This document shows, in pieces, positions 8,293-15,897 of a DNA stretch of 64,000 nt; within the stretch, counting starts at the first letter, position 1, and each line of letters begins with the position of its first letter. Below the pieces are notes generated by a model. That model made no database searches, had not been told where the DNA came from, and saw nothing but the letters and a program-made list of their open reading frames with translations. This DNA is from Streptomyces sp. NBC_00683 (GTDB lineage: Bacteria; Actinomycetota; Actinomycetes; Streptomycetales; Streptomycetaceae): NCBI RefSeq assembly GCF_036226745.1, contig NZ_CP109013.1, positions 2,666,001 through 2,730,000 on the forward strand, written 5' to 3'. Both the position numbers and the translations under genes were made by a program.

Positions 8293-9329
8293 CGTGTCTC
8301 CTGCAGTCCGTGACGGCGGTCCCCGAGCACGCGCTCGGTCACCTTGCGCTCGGCCTCCGCCGAGAAGGGTTCCCGCCGGGCGGCGACCGCGCGGCCGGTG
8401 TCCTCGGTGACGAGGTCCGCGTTCATGGCCGACCCCGCCTTCAGCCCCGCGTTGGCGGCGCCGATCACCTGCTCCATGAGGTTGGCGACGTTACCGGCCA
8501 CCCACACCCCGGGTACCTCGGTCGCACCGGCCGGATCGGCCGCGATGTAGGTGCCGATGAGGTGGTCGCCCATCTCCATCGCGGTGGGCACGAGGCCGAG
8601 GCTCTCCAGGACCCCGGAGCGCGCGGTGAAGCGCGGCTGGACCACGAGCACCTCGCGCGGGATCACCGTGCCGCCGGCCAACCGCACTCCGGTGAGCCGG
8701 TCCTCCTCCACGTCCAGCCCGGTCACCTCGCCGTCCACGACGGCGATGCCGCGCGCGGCCAGCTGCTCGTACTCCTCGTCGGTGAAGTCGGACCGGAGGT
8801 GCCGGAACAGCACCACGTCCTCGCTCCACTGCCGCCAGAGCAGTGCCTGGTGCACGGCCATCGGGCTCACGGCCAGGATGCCGATCGCGCGGTCCCGTAC
8901 CTCCCAGCCGTGGCAGTACGGGCAGTGCAGCACCTCGTGACCCCAGCGCTCGGCCAGACCGTCCACCTGCGGCAGTTCATCGACCAGCCCGGTGGTCACC
9001 AGCAGCCGGCGCGCCTCGACGGTGCTCCCGTCCTCCCGTACGACCCGGAATCCGCCGTCGGGGAGCTTCTCGGCCGCAACGGCCTCGCCCTCGACGATCT
9101 CGGCCCCGTACCCGGAGGCCTCCGCCCGGCCGATGGCCAGCAGCTCCGAGGGCGGGGTGCCCTCCCGGCCCAGGTAGTTGTGCACGTGGGACGCGGGTGC
9201 GTTGCGCGGGCTGCCCGCGTCGATCACGAGCACGGAACGCCGCGCCCTGGCCAGGGCCAGGGCCCCGCTCAGGCCTGCGGTCCCGCCACCCACCACGACC
9301 ACGTCGTAACGCTGATTCTTGCCACTCAT
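8289..9329 (-). CDS. Thioredoxin-reductase-like NAD(P)/FAD oxidoreductase
   Basis: 346-aa two-dinucleotide-binding-domain flavoprotein. An N-terminal FAD site VVVGGGTAGLSGALALARARRS is followed by VLVID. A CPYC pair in HCPYCHGWEVRD sits where thioredoxin reductase carries its redox disulfide. The expected NAD(P) glycine motif is weak (AIGILAVSPMAVHQA), so the family is better called TrxR-like or dithiol-oxidase-like than true TrxB. GVWVAGNV closes the FAD domain. There is no thioredoxin gene beside it; the partner is the coupled downstream methyltransferase. The start at 9329 was chosen for GGAGGTG 7 bases upstream; an ATG five codons earlier has none. Confidence 0.85.
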   Translation of the reverse strand: MSGKNQRYDVVVVGGGTAGLSGALALARARRSVLVIDAGSPRNAPASHVHNYLGREGTPPSELLAIGRAEASGYGAEIVEGEAVAAEKLPDGGFRVVREDGSTVEARRLLVTTGLVDELPQVDGLAERWGHEVLHCPYCHGWEVRDRAIGILAVSPMAVHQALLWRQWSEDVVLFRHLRSDFTDEEYEQLAARGIAVVDGEVTGLDVEEDRLTGVRLAGGTVIPREVLVVQPRFTARSGVLESLGLVPTAMEMGDHLIGTYIAADPAGATEVPGVWVAGNVANLMEQVIGAANAGLKAGSAMNADLVTEDTGRAVAARREPFSAEAERKVTERVLGDRRHGLQETR

Positions 9330-9344
9330 GCGAAACACCTCCAT

Positions 9345-9791
9345 CTACGGCAGATGGTGCGCGCCCGGCCCCGTTTCGACAAGCTTGCTTGCCGAAGCGG
9401 CAAACTCGCACCAGACGGTCTTCCCCGGACTCCGCTCCCCCACCCCCCATGCGTCGGCGAGCGCCCCGACGAGCACGAGCCCGCGCCCGTACTCCGCGTA
9501 CGGGGCAGGGTCCGCCCCCTCCTGGACCTCGCCGCCCCCGCTGTCGTGGACCTCGACCCTGAGCACTCGCTCCCAGGAGAGCCGGACCCGGAATCCACGG
9601 CCGGGCGGGACGCCGTGCACCAGCGCGTTGGTGGCGAGTTCGCTCACGCAGAGCAGTACGTCGTCGACGGGCACCCCGCACGCCCAGTCGAGCAGCGTCG
9701 CACGCACGAACTGCCGTGCGAGAGGGATCGACCTGCGCTCACGGCGGTAGAACGCCTCGCGGAAGCAGAGGAGTTGAGTTGATTCATTCAC
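9345..9791 (-). CDS. HATPase_c ATP-binding protein (RsbW/anti-sigma-like)
   Basis: About 148 aa, one GHKL ATPase domain of the serine-kinase/anti-sigma type. The N box is ELATNALVHG, G1 is HDSGGGEV and G2 is GRGLVLV. Proteins like this are abundant in Streptomyces and usually lie beside an HTH/DUF5753 gene and a DUF397 gene, as here; they are thought to form small regulatory modules. The start is uncertain: GTG at 9791 is given, and GTG at 9815 would add eight residues. Neither has a clear ribosome site. The target sigma or anti-anti-sigma factor is not identifiable. Confidence 0.8.
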   Translation of the reverse strand: MNESTQLLCFREAFYRRERRSIPLARQFVRATLLDWACGVPVDDVLLCVSELATNALVHGVPPGRGFRVRLSWERVLRVEVHDSGGGEVQEGADPAPYAEYGRGLVLVGALADAWGVGERSPGKTVWCEFAASASKLVETGPGAHHLP

Positions 9792-9902
9792 GGGACGACT
9801 GTCACAGAACGTCACTAGGGTTGATCAGCGCGTCAGGTCGTACACCGAGTTTGTACGGGTGCTGACGGGTCCGGCGGGGTCGCGTACGGGGAGGGGCACA
9901 GC

Positions 9903-10721
9903 ATGCACTCGGCAAAGAGGAACAAGCGGGTCACGTCCTGGCACGTGATCGGCGCGCAGCTGGCCACGTTCCGCAAGGCGGCCCGGCTGACGCAGGCGTC
10001 GCTGGCCGACCGCTTCCGCGTGGGCGAGGACACGATCGCCTCGATCGAACAGGGCCGCCGGCCGCTCCAGGCGGACTTCGCGGCGCAGCTGGACGAACTG
10101 CTGGACACCAAGGGGGTGTTACGGGTCGCGGTGGCGAAGGTGCCGCAGAGGGAGCGGTTTCCGGCGTTCGTGCAGGACTTCGTGGAGTACGAGCAGGAGG
10201 CGGTGACGCTGCTGTCGTACGAGAACCAGGTGGTGCCTGGGCAGCTTCAGACGGAGGAGTACGCCCGCGCCGTCTTCGTCAGCCTCTATCCGCCCCTGGA
10301 GGACGACGAGCTGGAGGAGCGGGTCGCTGCACGGCTCGACCGGCAGCGCATGTTCGACCGCAGGCCCCGGCCGATGGCCAGCTTCCTGATCGAGGAGAGC
10401 ATCCTGACCCGCCCTCTCGGAGGACGCTCCGTGCTGCGCGAGCAGATTCAGCACCTGCGCCGCTGCGCCGAACTCCCCTTCCTGGGACTGCAGATCATGC
10501 CCACTGACCGGGAGACTCACGCCGCCCTCGACGGTCCCATGGTCCTGCTGGAAACCCCCGATCACGATCAACTGGCCTACGTGGAGGGGCAACGGGTCAG
10601 CGTCCTGATCGACGATCTCGACGAGGTCAGTGTGCTGCAACAGAAATATGGGATGCTGCGTTCGCAGGCACTTTCCCCCGAGGAGAGCATGCGCCTGCTG
10701 GACGACCTGCTTGGAGAGTGA
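9903..10721 (+). CDS. XRE-type HTH regulator with DUF5753 domain
   Basis: 272 aa. An N-terminal helix-turn-helix (about residues 15-70: LATFRKAARLTQASLADRFRVGEDTIASIEQGRRP) is followed by a DUF5753 domain, including ESILTRPLGG and HAALDGPMVLLE. It belongs to the BldB/WhiJ-like families that act with DUF397 partners in Streptomyces development. Codon 73 is TTA (10119-10121), so full translation should need the bldA tRNA. GGGGAGGGG precedes the ATG. The DUF397 gene follows after 3 bp, consistent with one operon; the ATPase gene is divergent. Confidence 0.88.
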   Translation: MHSAKRNKRVTSWHVIGAQLATFRKAARLTQASLADRFRVGEDTIASIEQGRRPLQADFAAQLDELLDTKGVLRVAVAKVPQRERFPAFVQDFVEYEQEAVTLLSYENQVVPGQLQTEEYARAVFVSLYPPLEDDELEERVAARLDRQRMFDRRPRPMASFLIEESILTRPLGGRSVLREQIQHLRRCAELPFLGLQIMPTDRETHAALDGPMVLLETPDHDQLAYVEGQRVSVLIDDLDEVSVLQQKYGMLRSQALSPEESMRLLDDLLGE

Positions 10722-10724
10722 GTC

Positions 10725-10976
10725 ATGCCTCGCGCAGCACACGCCGCACCCCTCACGTGGTTCAAGTCCAGCTACAGCGCGAGCGAAGGCGGCGACTGCC
10801 TCGAAGTCGCCTACGACTGGCGCAAGTCCAGCTACAGCGGTAGCGAGGGCGGCAACTGCATCGAGGTCTCCGCCCACCCCGCCGCCGTACACATCCGCGA
10901 CTCCAAGGTCGCCGACGGCCCGGTCCTCACCGTGCGCCCGGCCGCCTGGTCCGCGTTCGTCAGCGCCGCGGCCTAG
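10725..10976 (+). CDS. DUF397 protein with duplicated core
   Basis: 83 aa. DUF397 proteins are small partners of the HTH/DUF5753 regulators (WhiJ-type modules). The hallmark W.KSSYS.S.GG.C.EV occurs twice: WFKSSYSASEGGDCLEVA at about residues 12-29 and WRKSSYSGSEGGNCIEVS at about 32-49, followed by one copy of the tail (IRDSKVADGPVLTVRPAAWSAF). This reads as an in-frame internal duplication of the first half. It starts 3 bp after the regulator's stop. Confidence 0.88.
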   Translation: MPRAAHAAPLTWFKSSYSASEGGDCLEVAYDWRKSSYSGSEGGNCIEVSAHPAAVHIRDSKVADGPVLTVRPAAWSAFVSAAA

Positions 10977-10980
10977 CACT

Positions 10981-12018
10981 TCAGCGCAGATCGAACGTGC
11001 CGCCCAACGTGGCGGTGGTGAAGTCGGACGGTACCGAGGGTGCTTCCGGACGACGGACATCTGACGCGTCCACCGGCAGTGACGGCAATGACGTGGGCGT
11101 GGCCACAGACGGCAGTGCCGGAACCGGTGCGCCGGATTCGATCGATATCTCCACGGTCACCGTGCCCGACGGCTCGTGGGTCCTCGGCGGCTCCTCCGGA
11201 ACGGATCGCGAGGCGCCCTGGAGCGCCCGGTCGATGCGATGCGGGTCCGGCGAGGGGGATGCCCCGTGAGGACGTGCCCGAGCGCGGGGAGCGGGGAACT
11301 CCACGGCCGGGGCGGCACGCGCCACCACAGCTTCGGGCCTGCTCCCGGAAGGCAGGCCGTCCGGCCGGTCGAGGGGCCCGGCCGGCAGAACCGCTCCCGC
11401 CACGGCGAGCGTCATCGCCGCCGATGTCGCCCCCGCGGACTGGGCGACGCCCGTACGGGGAAATCTGCGTGCGCACATCCACACGGTCGCGGCCAGCGTG
11501 AGGCTCCCGGCCAGGACGTTGCGCAGCGACCGCCTGGCTCTGGCGAGCAGTGACTCGGTCGCCCGGTAGCTCAGTCCCATGGTCCGGGCCACCTGTCCGA
11601 CGTCGAGGTCCTGCGCCTGGAGCCGCAGCGCCTGCACCTGGCGGGCGGGCAGCACCTCCGCGGTGCGGGCGGCCAGCCATCTGGCCTCCGCCCGGTCGCA
11701 TGCCACCTCCTCGACCAGGAAGGGCTCGACCGGAACGGCGGAGAGGCTCCTGCCCAACTCCCGGTCGCGGGCGACCTCGCGGTGACGGTCGGCGCATGCG
11801 CGTACGGTCGCGAGCCTGAGCCACGAGCGCACCCGGCCGAGCTGGACGTCAGGGTCCTCCACCGCGCGGATCATCGCTTCCTGAACGGCGTCCTCGGCCT
11901 CTTCGGCGCTCGATGAGCGACTGCGCGCGATCTCCAGCAGTTCGTCCCGGTGACTCCAGACGAGCTCCCACCGGTTGCCCTGGCCGTCCGGACGACGAGC
12001 GGCACGGGGATCGCTCAC
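10981..12018 (-). CDS. Sigma-70-family factor with C-terminal membrane/extension region
   Basis: 345 aa. Region 2 (about residues 15-85: HRDELLEIARSRSSSAEEAEDAVQEAM) and region 4 (about 120-170: LPARQVQALRLQAQDLD then VGQVARTMGLSYRATESLL) make an ECF-like factor. The chain then continues into two short hydrophobic stretches (SLTLAATVWMC; AAMTLAVAGAVLPAGPL) and a Pro/Ser/Arg-rich tail of about 130 residues with no recognised domain. The factor may be tethered to the membrane or regulated by its tail. GTG at 12018 was chosen (AGAGG 8 bases upstream) over an ATG 16 codons earlier. No anti-sigma gene is adjacent. It lies downstream of the GG-leader peptide gene but behind a hairpin. Confidence 0.75.
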   Translation of the reverse strand: MSDPRAARRPDGQGNRWELVWSHRDELLEIARSRSSSAEEAEDAVQEAMIRAVEDPDVQLGRVRSWLRLATVRACADRHREVARDRELGRSLSAVPVEPFLVEEVACDRAEARWLAARTAEVLPARQVQALRLQAQDLDVGQVARTMGLSYRATESLLARARRSLRNVLAGSLTLAATVWMCARRFPRTGVAQSAGATSAAMTLAVAGAVLPAGPLDRPDGLPSGSRPEAVVARAAPAVEFPAPRARARPHGASPSPDPHRIDRALQGASRSVPEEPPRTHEPSGTVTVEISIESGAPVPALPSVATPTSLPSLPVDASDVRRPEAPSVPSDFTTATLGGTFDLR

Positions 12019-12077
12019 GTTCAGAACCTCTGGTCCATGGTTTCCGGTCCGATGTGCATGGATCACGGTGCGGCCCC

Positions 12078-12110
12078 TATGCCCCGCGACCTGGCAGGTG
12101 TCGGGGCATA
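12078..12110 (-). terminator. Hairpin between GG-peptide and sigma factor genes
   Basis: TATGCCCCG (12078-12086) pairs with CGGGGCATA (12102-12110), with an inner ACCTG/CAGGT stem. It lies just downstream of the peptide's stop and would end its transcript. Confidence 0.6.
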
Positions 12111-12126
12111 CGGGCTCAGCGCCGGA

Positions 12127-12363
12127 TCAGACCGCGAGAGTCGCGGCGGAGCCGAGCCCGGCGACGCCGAGCACGTTGCCACCGAGGGCGCCCGAGAGGC
12201 TGCCCGCGAGCGGCAGCGCGCCCAGGTCGGCGCCGACCGCACCGGTGATGCCGCCGACGAGCGGCGCCTCGAGCGAAGCCGCGCCGGCGAGGCCGCCGGA
12301 CACGGCGTCCAGGTCCGCGTCGGAGATTTCCTGGGTCTGTACCTGGGGGGCGGAGCTCATCAT
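12127..12363 (-). CDS. Orphan double-glycine-leader peptide (bacteriocin/RiPP-like)
   Basis: 78 aa. Residues 1-24 end in EISDADLDAVSGG, a near-textbook double-glycine leader of the type recognised by peptidase-containing ABC exporters. The 54-residue remainder is hydrophobic and rich in Gly, Ala and Leu (LAGAASLEAPLVGGITGAVG and onward), with no cysteine, no lysine or arginine, and few Ser/Thr. It therefore cannot form lanthionine rings and looks more like an unmodified class II bacteriocin or a membrane-active signal. AAGGGA lies 6 bases before the ATG at 12363; a second ATG follows directly. No C39 transporter, immunity or modifying gene is nearby. Streptomyces proteins like this are sometimes labelled type A2 lantipeptides. 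Function unknown. Confidence 0.6.
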   Translation of the reverse strand: MMSSAPQVQTQEISDADLDAVSGGLAGAASLEAPLVGGITGAVGADLGALPLAGSLSGALGGNVLGVAGLGSAATLAV

Positions 12364-13019
12364 GTGAATTCCCTTCGCATCAATTCCGAATGACTGGAGC
12401 CAACTCCGCAATAGCGAAAGGCCCTTGCCGCTGCCGCGAATACCGAAGCCTCGCCTTGCGCCCGAAGGCGGCGAACTTCACCGCGGCGCGATGTGAGGGA
12501 TGTAAGCACGTGAGGGCGTTGCGGGGCCAGCCTTCAGCCGTCCCGCGAATTGCCCTCGGGTATCGACGGGACAGCACGGTCACATTGCTCCATGGACCGG
12601 TGCAGATTCTTCACTTTCCCGACCGACGGACGTTCCGGCGGCCGAATTTTCGATCCGCCACGAAAGGGACATTGTCGGCCGCCGACGTGACGGATCCGGT
12701 CCGCACCCGGAAAGCCGCGGGGCGCGCCCCGCCACCTGCGGACACGGTGTGCAGATCTGCCGCAGACGATCCGGGCCCGCCCGCCGGAAGCTCGGTCGGG
12801 GGCCTGATTCCGGGCCCGCGGACGGGTCTCGGCCGCGGTGACCCGCCGACCGGCCCCCGGCCGGTCCGGCGGACGAGCACCGGTTCCGCGGTGCCGCGCC
12901 TCCCGTACCACTCTTCGCCGCATGTCTGTACGCGCATCGGCGCGCGGTGTACGTTCTCGGGCCGATAGGCAATGGGAGCGCTCCCACCGCTCTTCCCGCT
13001 TCGCACGAGGAGGAACGCC
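12364..13019. other. Long intergenic region before cellulase gene
   Basis: About 650 bp without a credible gene. It contains the GG-peptide start region on the left and the cellulase promoter/operator on the right. Apart from the CebR box at 12973 I see no clear structure in it. Confidence 0.55.
12973..12986. promoter_or_regulatory. CebR operator, canonical
   Basis: Perfect palindrome TGGGAGCGCTCCCA, identical to the CebR box known in Streptomyces. It sits 33 bp upstream of the cellulase ATG. It predicts repression released by cellobiose/cellotriose. Confidence 0.9.
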
Positions 13020-14390
13020 ATGAAACGCCTGCTCGCCTTACTGGCGACCTGCGCGACAGTCCTGGGCCTCACGGCCGCGATCGCCCCCCAGGCGGCGGCC
13101 GCGACCGGCTGCAGGGTCGATTACACAGTCACCAGCCAGTGGACGGGCGGCTTCCAGGCCGGAGTGAAGATCACCAACCTGGGCGCCCCCGTCACGGGAT
13201 GGACCCTCGGGTTCGCCCTGCCGGACGCGGGGCAGAAGATCGCCCAGGGCTGGAACGCCACCTGGTCGCAGTCCGGTTCCACGGTCACCGCCGTCGGCGT
13301 CGACTGGAACCGCACGCTGGCCACGGGCGCGGCGGCCGACGTGGGCTTCACGGGTACCTTCACGGGCGCCAACCCGAAACCCACGGCGTTCACGCTCAAC
13401 GGCGTCGCCTGTACGGGTGCCACCGAGGAGCCACCGCCCGTCCCGGCCGACGGCACCCCCGTGGACATCAACGGCCCGCTCCACGTCTGCGGCGTGAACC
13501 TGTGCAACCAGTACAACCGCCCCATACAGCTGCGGGGCATGAGCACGCACGGCATCCAGTGGTTCAGCGAGTGCTACAACGCCGCGTCCCTGGACGCATT
13601 GGCGAAGGACTGGAAGTCGGACCTGCTGCGCATCGCCATGTATGTGCAGGAGGACGGCTACGAGACCGACCCGGCGGGCTTCACCAGCCGCGTGAACGGC
13701 CTCGTCGACATGGCCGAGGCCCGCGGCATGTACGCCCTGATCGATTTCCACACCCTGACGCCGGGCGACCCGAACTTCAACCTCGAACGTGCGAAGACGT
13801 TCTTCGCCTCCGTCGCCGCCCGCAACGCCGACAAGAAGAACGTGATCTACGAGATCGCCAATGAGCCCAACGGCGTGAGCTGGTCGGCCATCAAGAACTA
13901 CGCCGAGCAGGTCATCCCGGTGATCCGGGCCGCCGACCCGGATGCCGTCGTCATCGTCGGAACCCGCGGCTGGTCATCGCTGGGAGTCTCGGACGGCTCC
14001 AACGAGAGCGAGGTCGTCAGCAATCCCGTCAATGCCACCAACATCATGTACGCGTTCCACTTCTACGCGGCGAGCCACAAGGACAACTACCGCACCACGG
14101 TGAGCCGGGCGGCTTCACAACTGCCGCTGTTCGTGACCGAGTTCGGCACGGTGAGCGCCACCGGCGGTGGAGCGATGGACGCGGCGAGCACCACGGCCTG
14201 GCTGAACCTGCTCGATCAGCTGAAGATCAGCTACGCGAACTGGACCTACTCCGACGCCCCCGAGAGCAGTGCGGCCCTCCGGCCCGGCACCTGCGCCGGC
14301 AGCGACTACAGCAGCAGTGGTGTGCTGACCGAGTCCGGGGCGCTGCTCAAGAACCGGATCAGCACTCCCGACAGCTTCCCCACCGGCTGA
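13020..14390 (+). CDS. Endo-beta-1,4-glucanase, CBM2-GH5
   Basis: Secreted cellulase, 456 aa. Sec signal peptide (1-27, ending PQAAAA), N-terminal CBM2 (about 30-130, between Cys residues of GCRVDYTV and GVACTG, with the binding-type tryptophans QWTGGF, GWNATW and DWNRTL), a short Pro-rich linker EEPPPVPADG, then GH5 (about 150-445). Acid/base E282 in YEIANEPNG and nucleophile E374 in VTEFGTV; the fold looks like subfamily 2 endoglucanases. Codon 7 is TTA (13038-13040), so translation should depend on bldA tRNA. GAGGAGG precedes the ATG and the canonical CebR box is just upstream. It probably acts with the adjacent CBM2-Cip1-like protein. Two hairpins follow the stop. Confidence 0.93.
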   Translation: MKRLLALLATCATVLGLTAAIAPQAAAATGCRVDYTVTSQWTGGFQAGVKITNLGAPVTGWTLGFALPDAGQKIAQGWNATWSQSGSTVTAVGVDWNRTLATGAAADVGFTGTFTGANPKPTAFTLNGVACTGATEEPPPVPADGTPVDINGPLHVCGVNLCNQYNRPIQLRGMSTHGIQWFSECYNAASLDALAKDWKSDLLRIAMYVQEDGYETDPAGFTSRVNGLVDMAEARGMYALIDFHTLTPGDPNFNLERAKTFFASVAARNADKKNVIYEIANEPNGVSWSAIKNYAEQVIPVIRAADPDAVVIVGTRGWSSLGVSDGSNESEVVSNPVNATNIMYAFHFYAASHKDNYRTTVSRAASQLPLFVTEFGTVSATGGGAMDAASTTAWLNLLDQLKISYANWTYSDAPESSAALRPGTCAGSDYSSSGVLTESGALLKNRISTPDSFPTG

Positions 14391-14400
14391 CGTCCGACGG

Positions 14401-14452
14401 GGCTCCGGCCGGGCCGGAGCCCCGCCCCGGTGACGGGAACCGCTCCCGTCAC
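14401..14452 (+). terminator. Two hairpins after the cellulase gene
   Basis: GGCTCCGGCC/GGCCGGAGCC (14401-14421) and GTGACGGGA/TCCCGTCAC (14430-14452, 5-base loop). The second has a GGGA-ACCGC-TCCC core resembling a CebR box but with the wrong spacing. Confidence 0.6.
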
Positions 14453-14490
14453 CCTTCCGCACCCCCTCACCCCCTGCCTCGGAGGCACAC

Positions 14491-15672
14491 GTGCGCGTCC
14501 TTCTCCCACGATTACTGCACAGGCGGTGGACGGCGGTCCTCACGGCCGTCGTGCTGCTGGCGTCCGGCTTCACGGCGATGTCCGCGAGCGGCGCGGAGTC
14601 CGGCTGCCGGGTCGACTACACCGTGAACAAGTGGACGGGCGGCTACACCGCCCAGATCAAGGTCACGAATCTCGGCCCGGCACTGGACGGCTGGCGTCTG
14701 AACTGGACCTACACCGGCGACCAGCAGGTGACTTCGGCGTGGAACGCGAGCGTCACCCAGACCGGGAGCTCCGTCGTCGCCGTGGGTTCCGGCTGGAACG
14801 GCACGCTGGCCACGGGTGGCACGGCCGACTTCGGCCTGCAGGGGACCTGGCGCTCGGCCGACCCCGCACCCAGTGACTTCAGCCTCAACGGCACGCCCTG
14901 CGGCGGTGACGGCACCCCGCCGCCGACCACTCCCCCCACGACCACTCCCCCGACGACCCCGCCGCCCACGACCCCGCCCGCCGCGGACTGCGGCAGCGCA
15001 GTGATCTGTTCCGACTTCGAGGACCAGACCGGCCCCGCTCCGTCCGGCGCCTGGCAGTTCACCGCACCCGACTGCCAGGGCACCGGCACGGCTGCTGTCG
15101 ACACCGTGGTCGCGCACAGCGGCGGCAGGTCGCTGCGGATCGACGGCGGGACCGGCTACTGCAACCACGCCTTCGTCGCCTCCACCGCGGACCTGTCCTC
15201 GGTGGGTCCGGTGATGTACGTACGCATGTGGGTGAGGCACACCACCGCGCTCCCCGCCGCCCACGTCACTTTCGTCTCCCTGCCCGACAGCTCCCAGGCC
15301 GGGCGGAGCCTGCGCGTCGGGGGCCAGAACGGCGCCCTGCAGTGGAACCGGGAGAGCGACGACGCCACACTGCCGGCGCAGAGCCCGGTCGGCGTGGCGC
15401 TGAGCAGGCCGCTGCCGACGGGAAGCTGGCAGTGCCTGCGGTTCGCGATCGACACGACGGCCCCCGGTCTCGACACCTGGCTCGGCGACGAGCAGATTCC
15501 GGGCCTGCACGCCGACGGTGTCCCCACACAGGACATCGACCAGCAGTGGCTCGCCCGCACCGCACCGCCCCGGCCCACGGCCCTGCGCCTGGGGTGGGAG
15601 AGCTACGGGACGGGCGACGACACCCTGTGGTTCGACGATGTGACCGTCGGCTCCGCTCCCATCGGCTGCTGA
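14491..15672 (+). CDS. CBM2 protein with C-terminal Cip1-like domain
   Basis: Secreted 393-aa protein. Signal peptide (1-35), CBM2 (about 38-137), a Pro/Thr linker of alternating TPP and TTPP units, then a domain of about 220 residues closely resembling Trichoderma reesei Cip1. Shared signatures include APDCQGTGT, DTVVAHSGGRSL, AHVTFVSLPDSSQ, LRVGGQNGALQWNRESDDAT and LWFDDVTVGS, ending in Cys. Cip1 is a cellulase-co-regulated fungal protein with a polysaccharide-lyase-like jelly-roll fold; its enzymatic role is not settled. GTG at 14491 has GGAGG 6 bases upstream. Codon 8 is TTA (14512-14514), as in the cellulase before it. It sits 100 bp after the cellulase gene; either co-transcription past weak hairpins or a separate promoter is possible. 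Confidence 0.88.
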   Translation: MRVLLPRLLHRRWTAVLTAVVLLASGFTAMSASGAESGCRVDYTVNKWTGGYTAQIKVTNLGPALDGWRLNWTYTGDQQVTSAWNASVTQTGSSVVAVGSGWNGTLATGGTADFGLQGTWRSADPAPSDFSLNGTPCGGDGTPPPTTPPTTTPPTTPPPTTPPAADCGSAVICSDFEDQTGPAPSGAWQFTAPDCQGTGTAAVDTVVAHSGGRSLRIDGGTGYCNHAFVASTADLSSVGPVMYVRMWVRHTTALPAAHVTFVSLPDSSQAGRSLRVGGQNGALQWNRESDDATLPAQSPVGVALSRPLPTGSWQCLRFAIDTTAPGLDTWLGDEQIPGLHADGVPTQDIDQQWLARTAPPRPTALRLGWESYGTGDDTLWFDDVTVGSAPIGC

Positions 15673-15685
15673 CGGTCCACCGACC

Positions 15686-15722
15686 GGAACACCGGGGACG
15701 ACTGCGTCTGCCCCGGTGTTCC
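15686..15722 (+). terminator. Terminator after the CBM2-Cip1-like gene
   Basis: Perfect 12-bp stem GGAACACCGGGG (15686-15697) with 15711-15722, 13-base loop. Confidence 0.75.
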
Positions 15723-15779
15723 CTCGTTTGCGTGAGCCGCCTTCGGGGCCGGGCTCGGCCCGCAGCCCACGGGACAACA

Positions 15780-15834
15780 TTGGTATGGACATGCCCAACC
15801 GGCAGGACTAGCCTCAGAGTTGGTCTAGACCGCA
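15780..15834 (+). promoter_or_regulatory. DasR (dre) site and chitinase-type repeats
   Basis: TTGGTCTAGACCGC at 15820-15833 matches the core of the DasR responsive element (ACTGGTCTAGACCACT type); GTTGGTCTAGACCGCA at 15819-15834 is the full 16-mer. A second, weaker copy TTGGTATGGACATG starts at 15780. Paired 12-bp repeats of this form are typical of Streptomyces chitinase promoters. It predicts control by N-acetylglucosamine through DasR. Confidence 0.8.
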
Positions 15835-15897
15835 GCGTGCCGCCGGCCCCCGCATCCCCCCACTGTGCCCTCGGCGCAGCCCACAGAAAGGGCCCCC

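Noticed and set aside
12127..12363. Reading the GG-leader peptide as a lanthipeptide cluster
   Set aside because: The core has no cysteine and no modifying enzyme is nearby.
14430..14452. Possible CebR box before the Cip1-like gene
   Set aside because: The GGGA...TCCC arms are symmetric but spacing is one base too long and the arms extend to a 9-bp stem, so a hairpin is a better reading.
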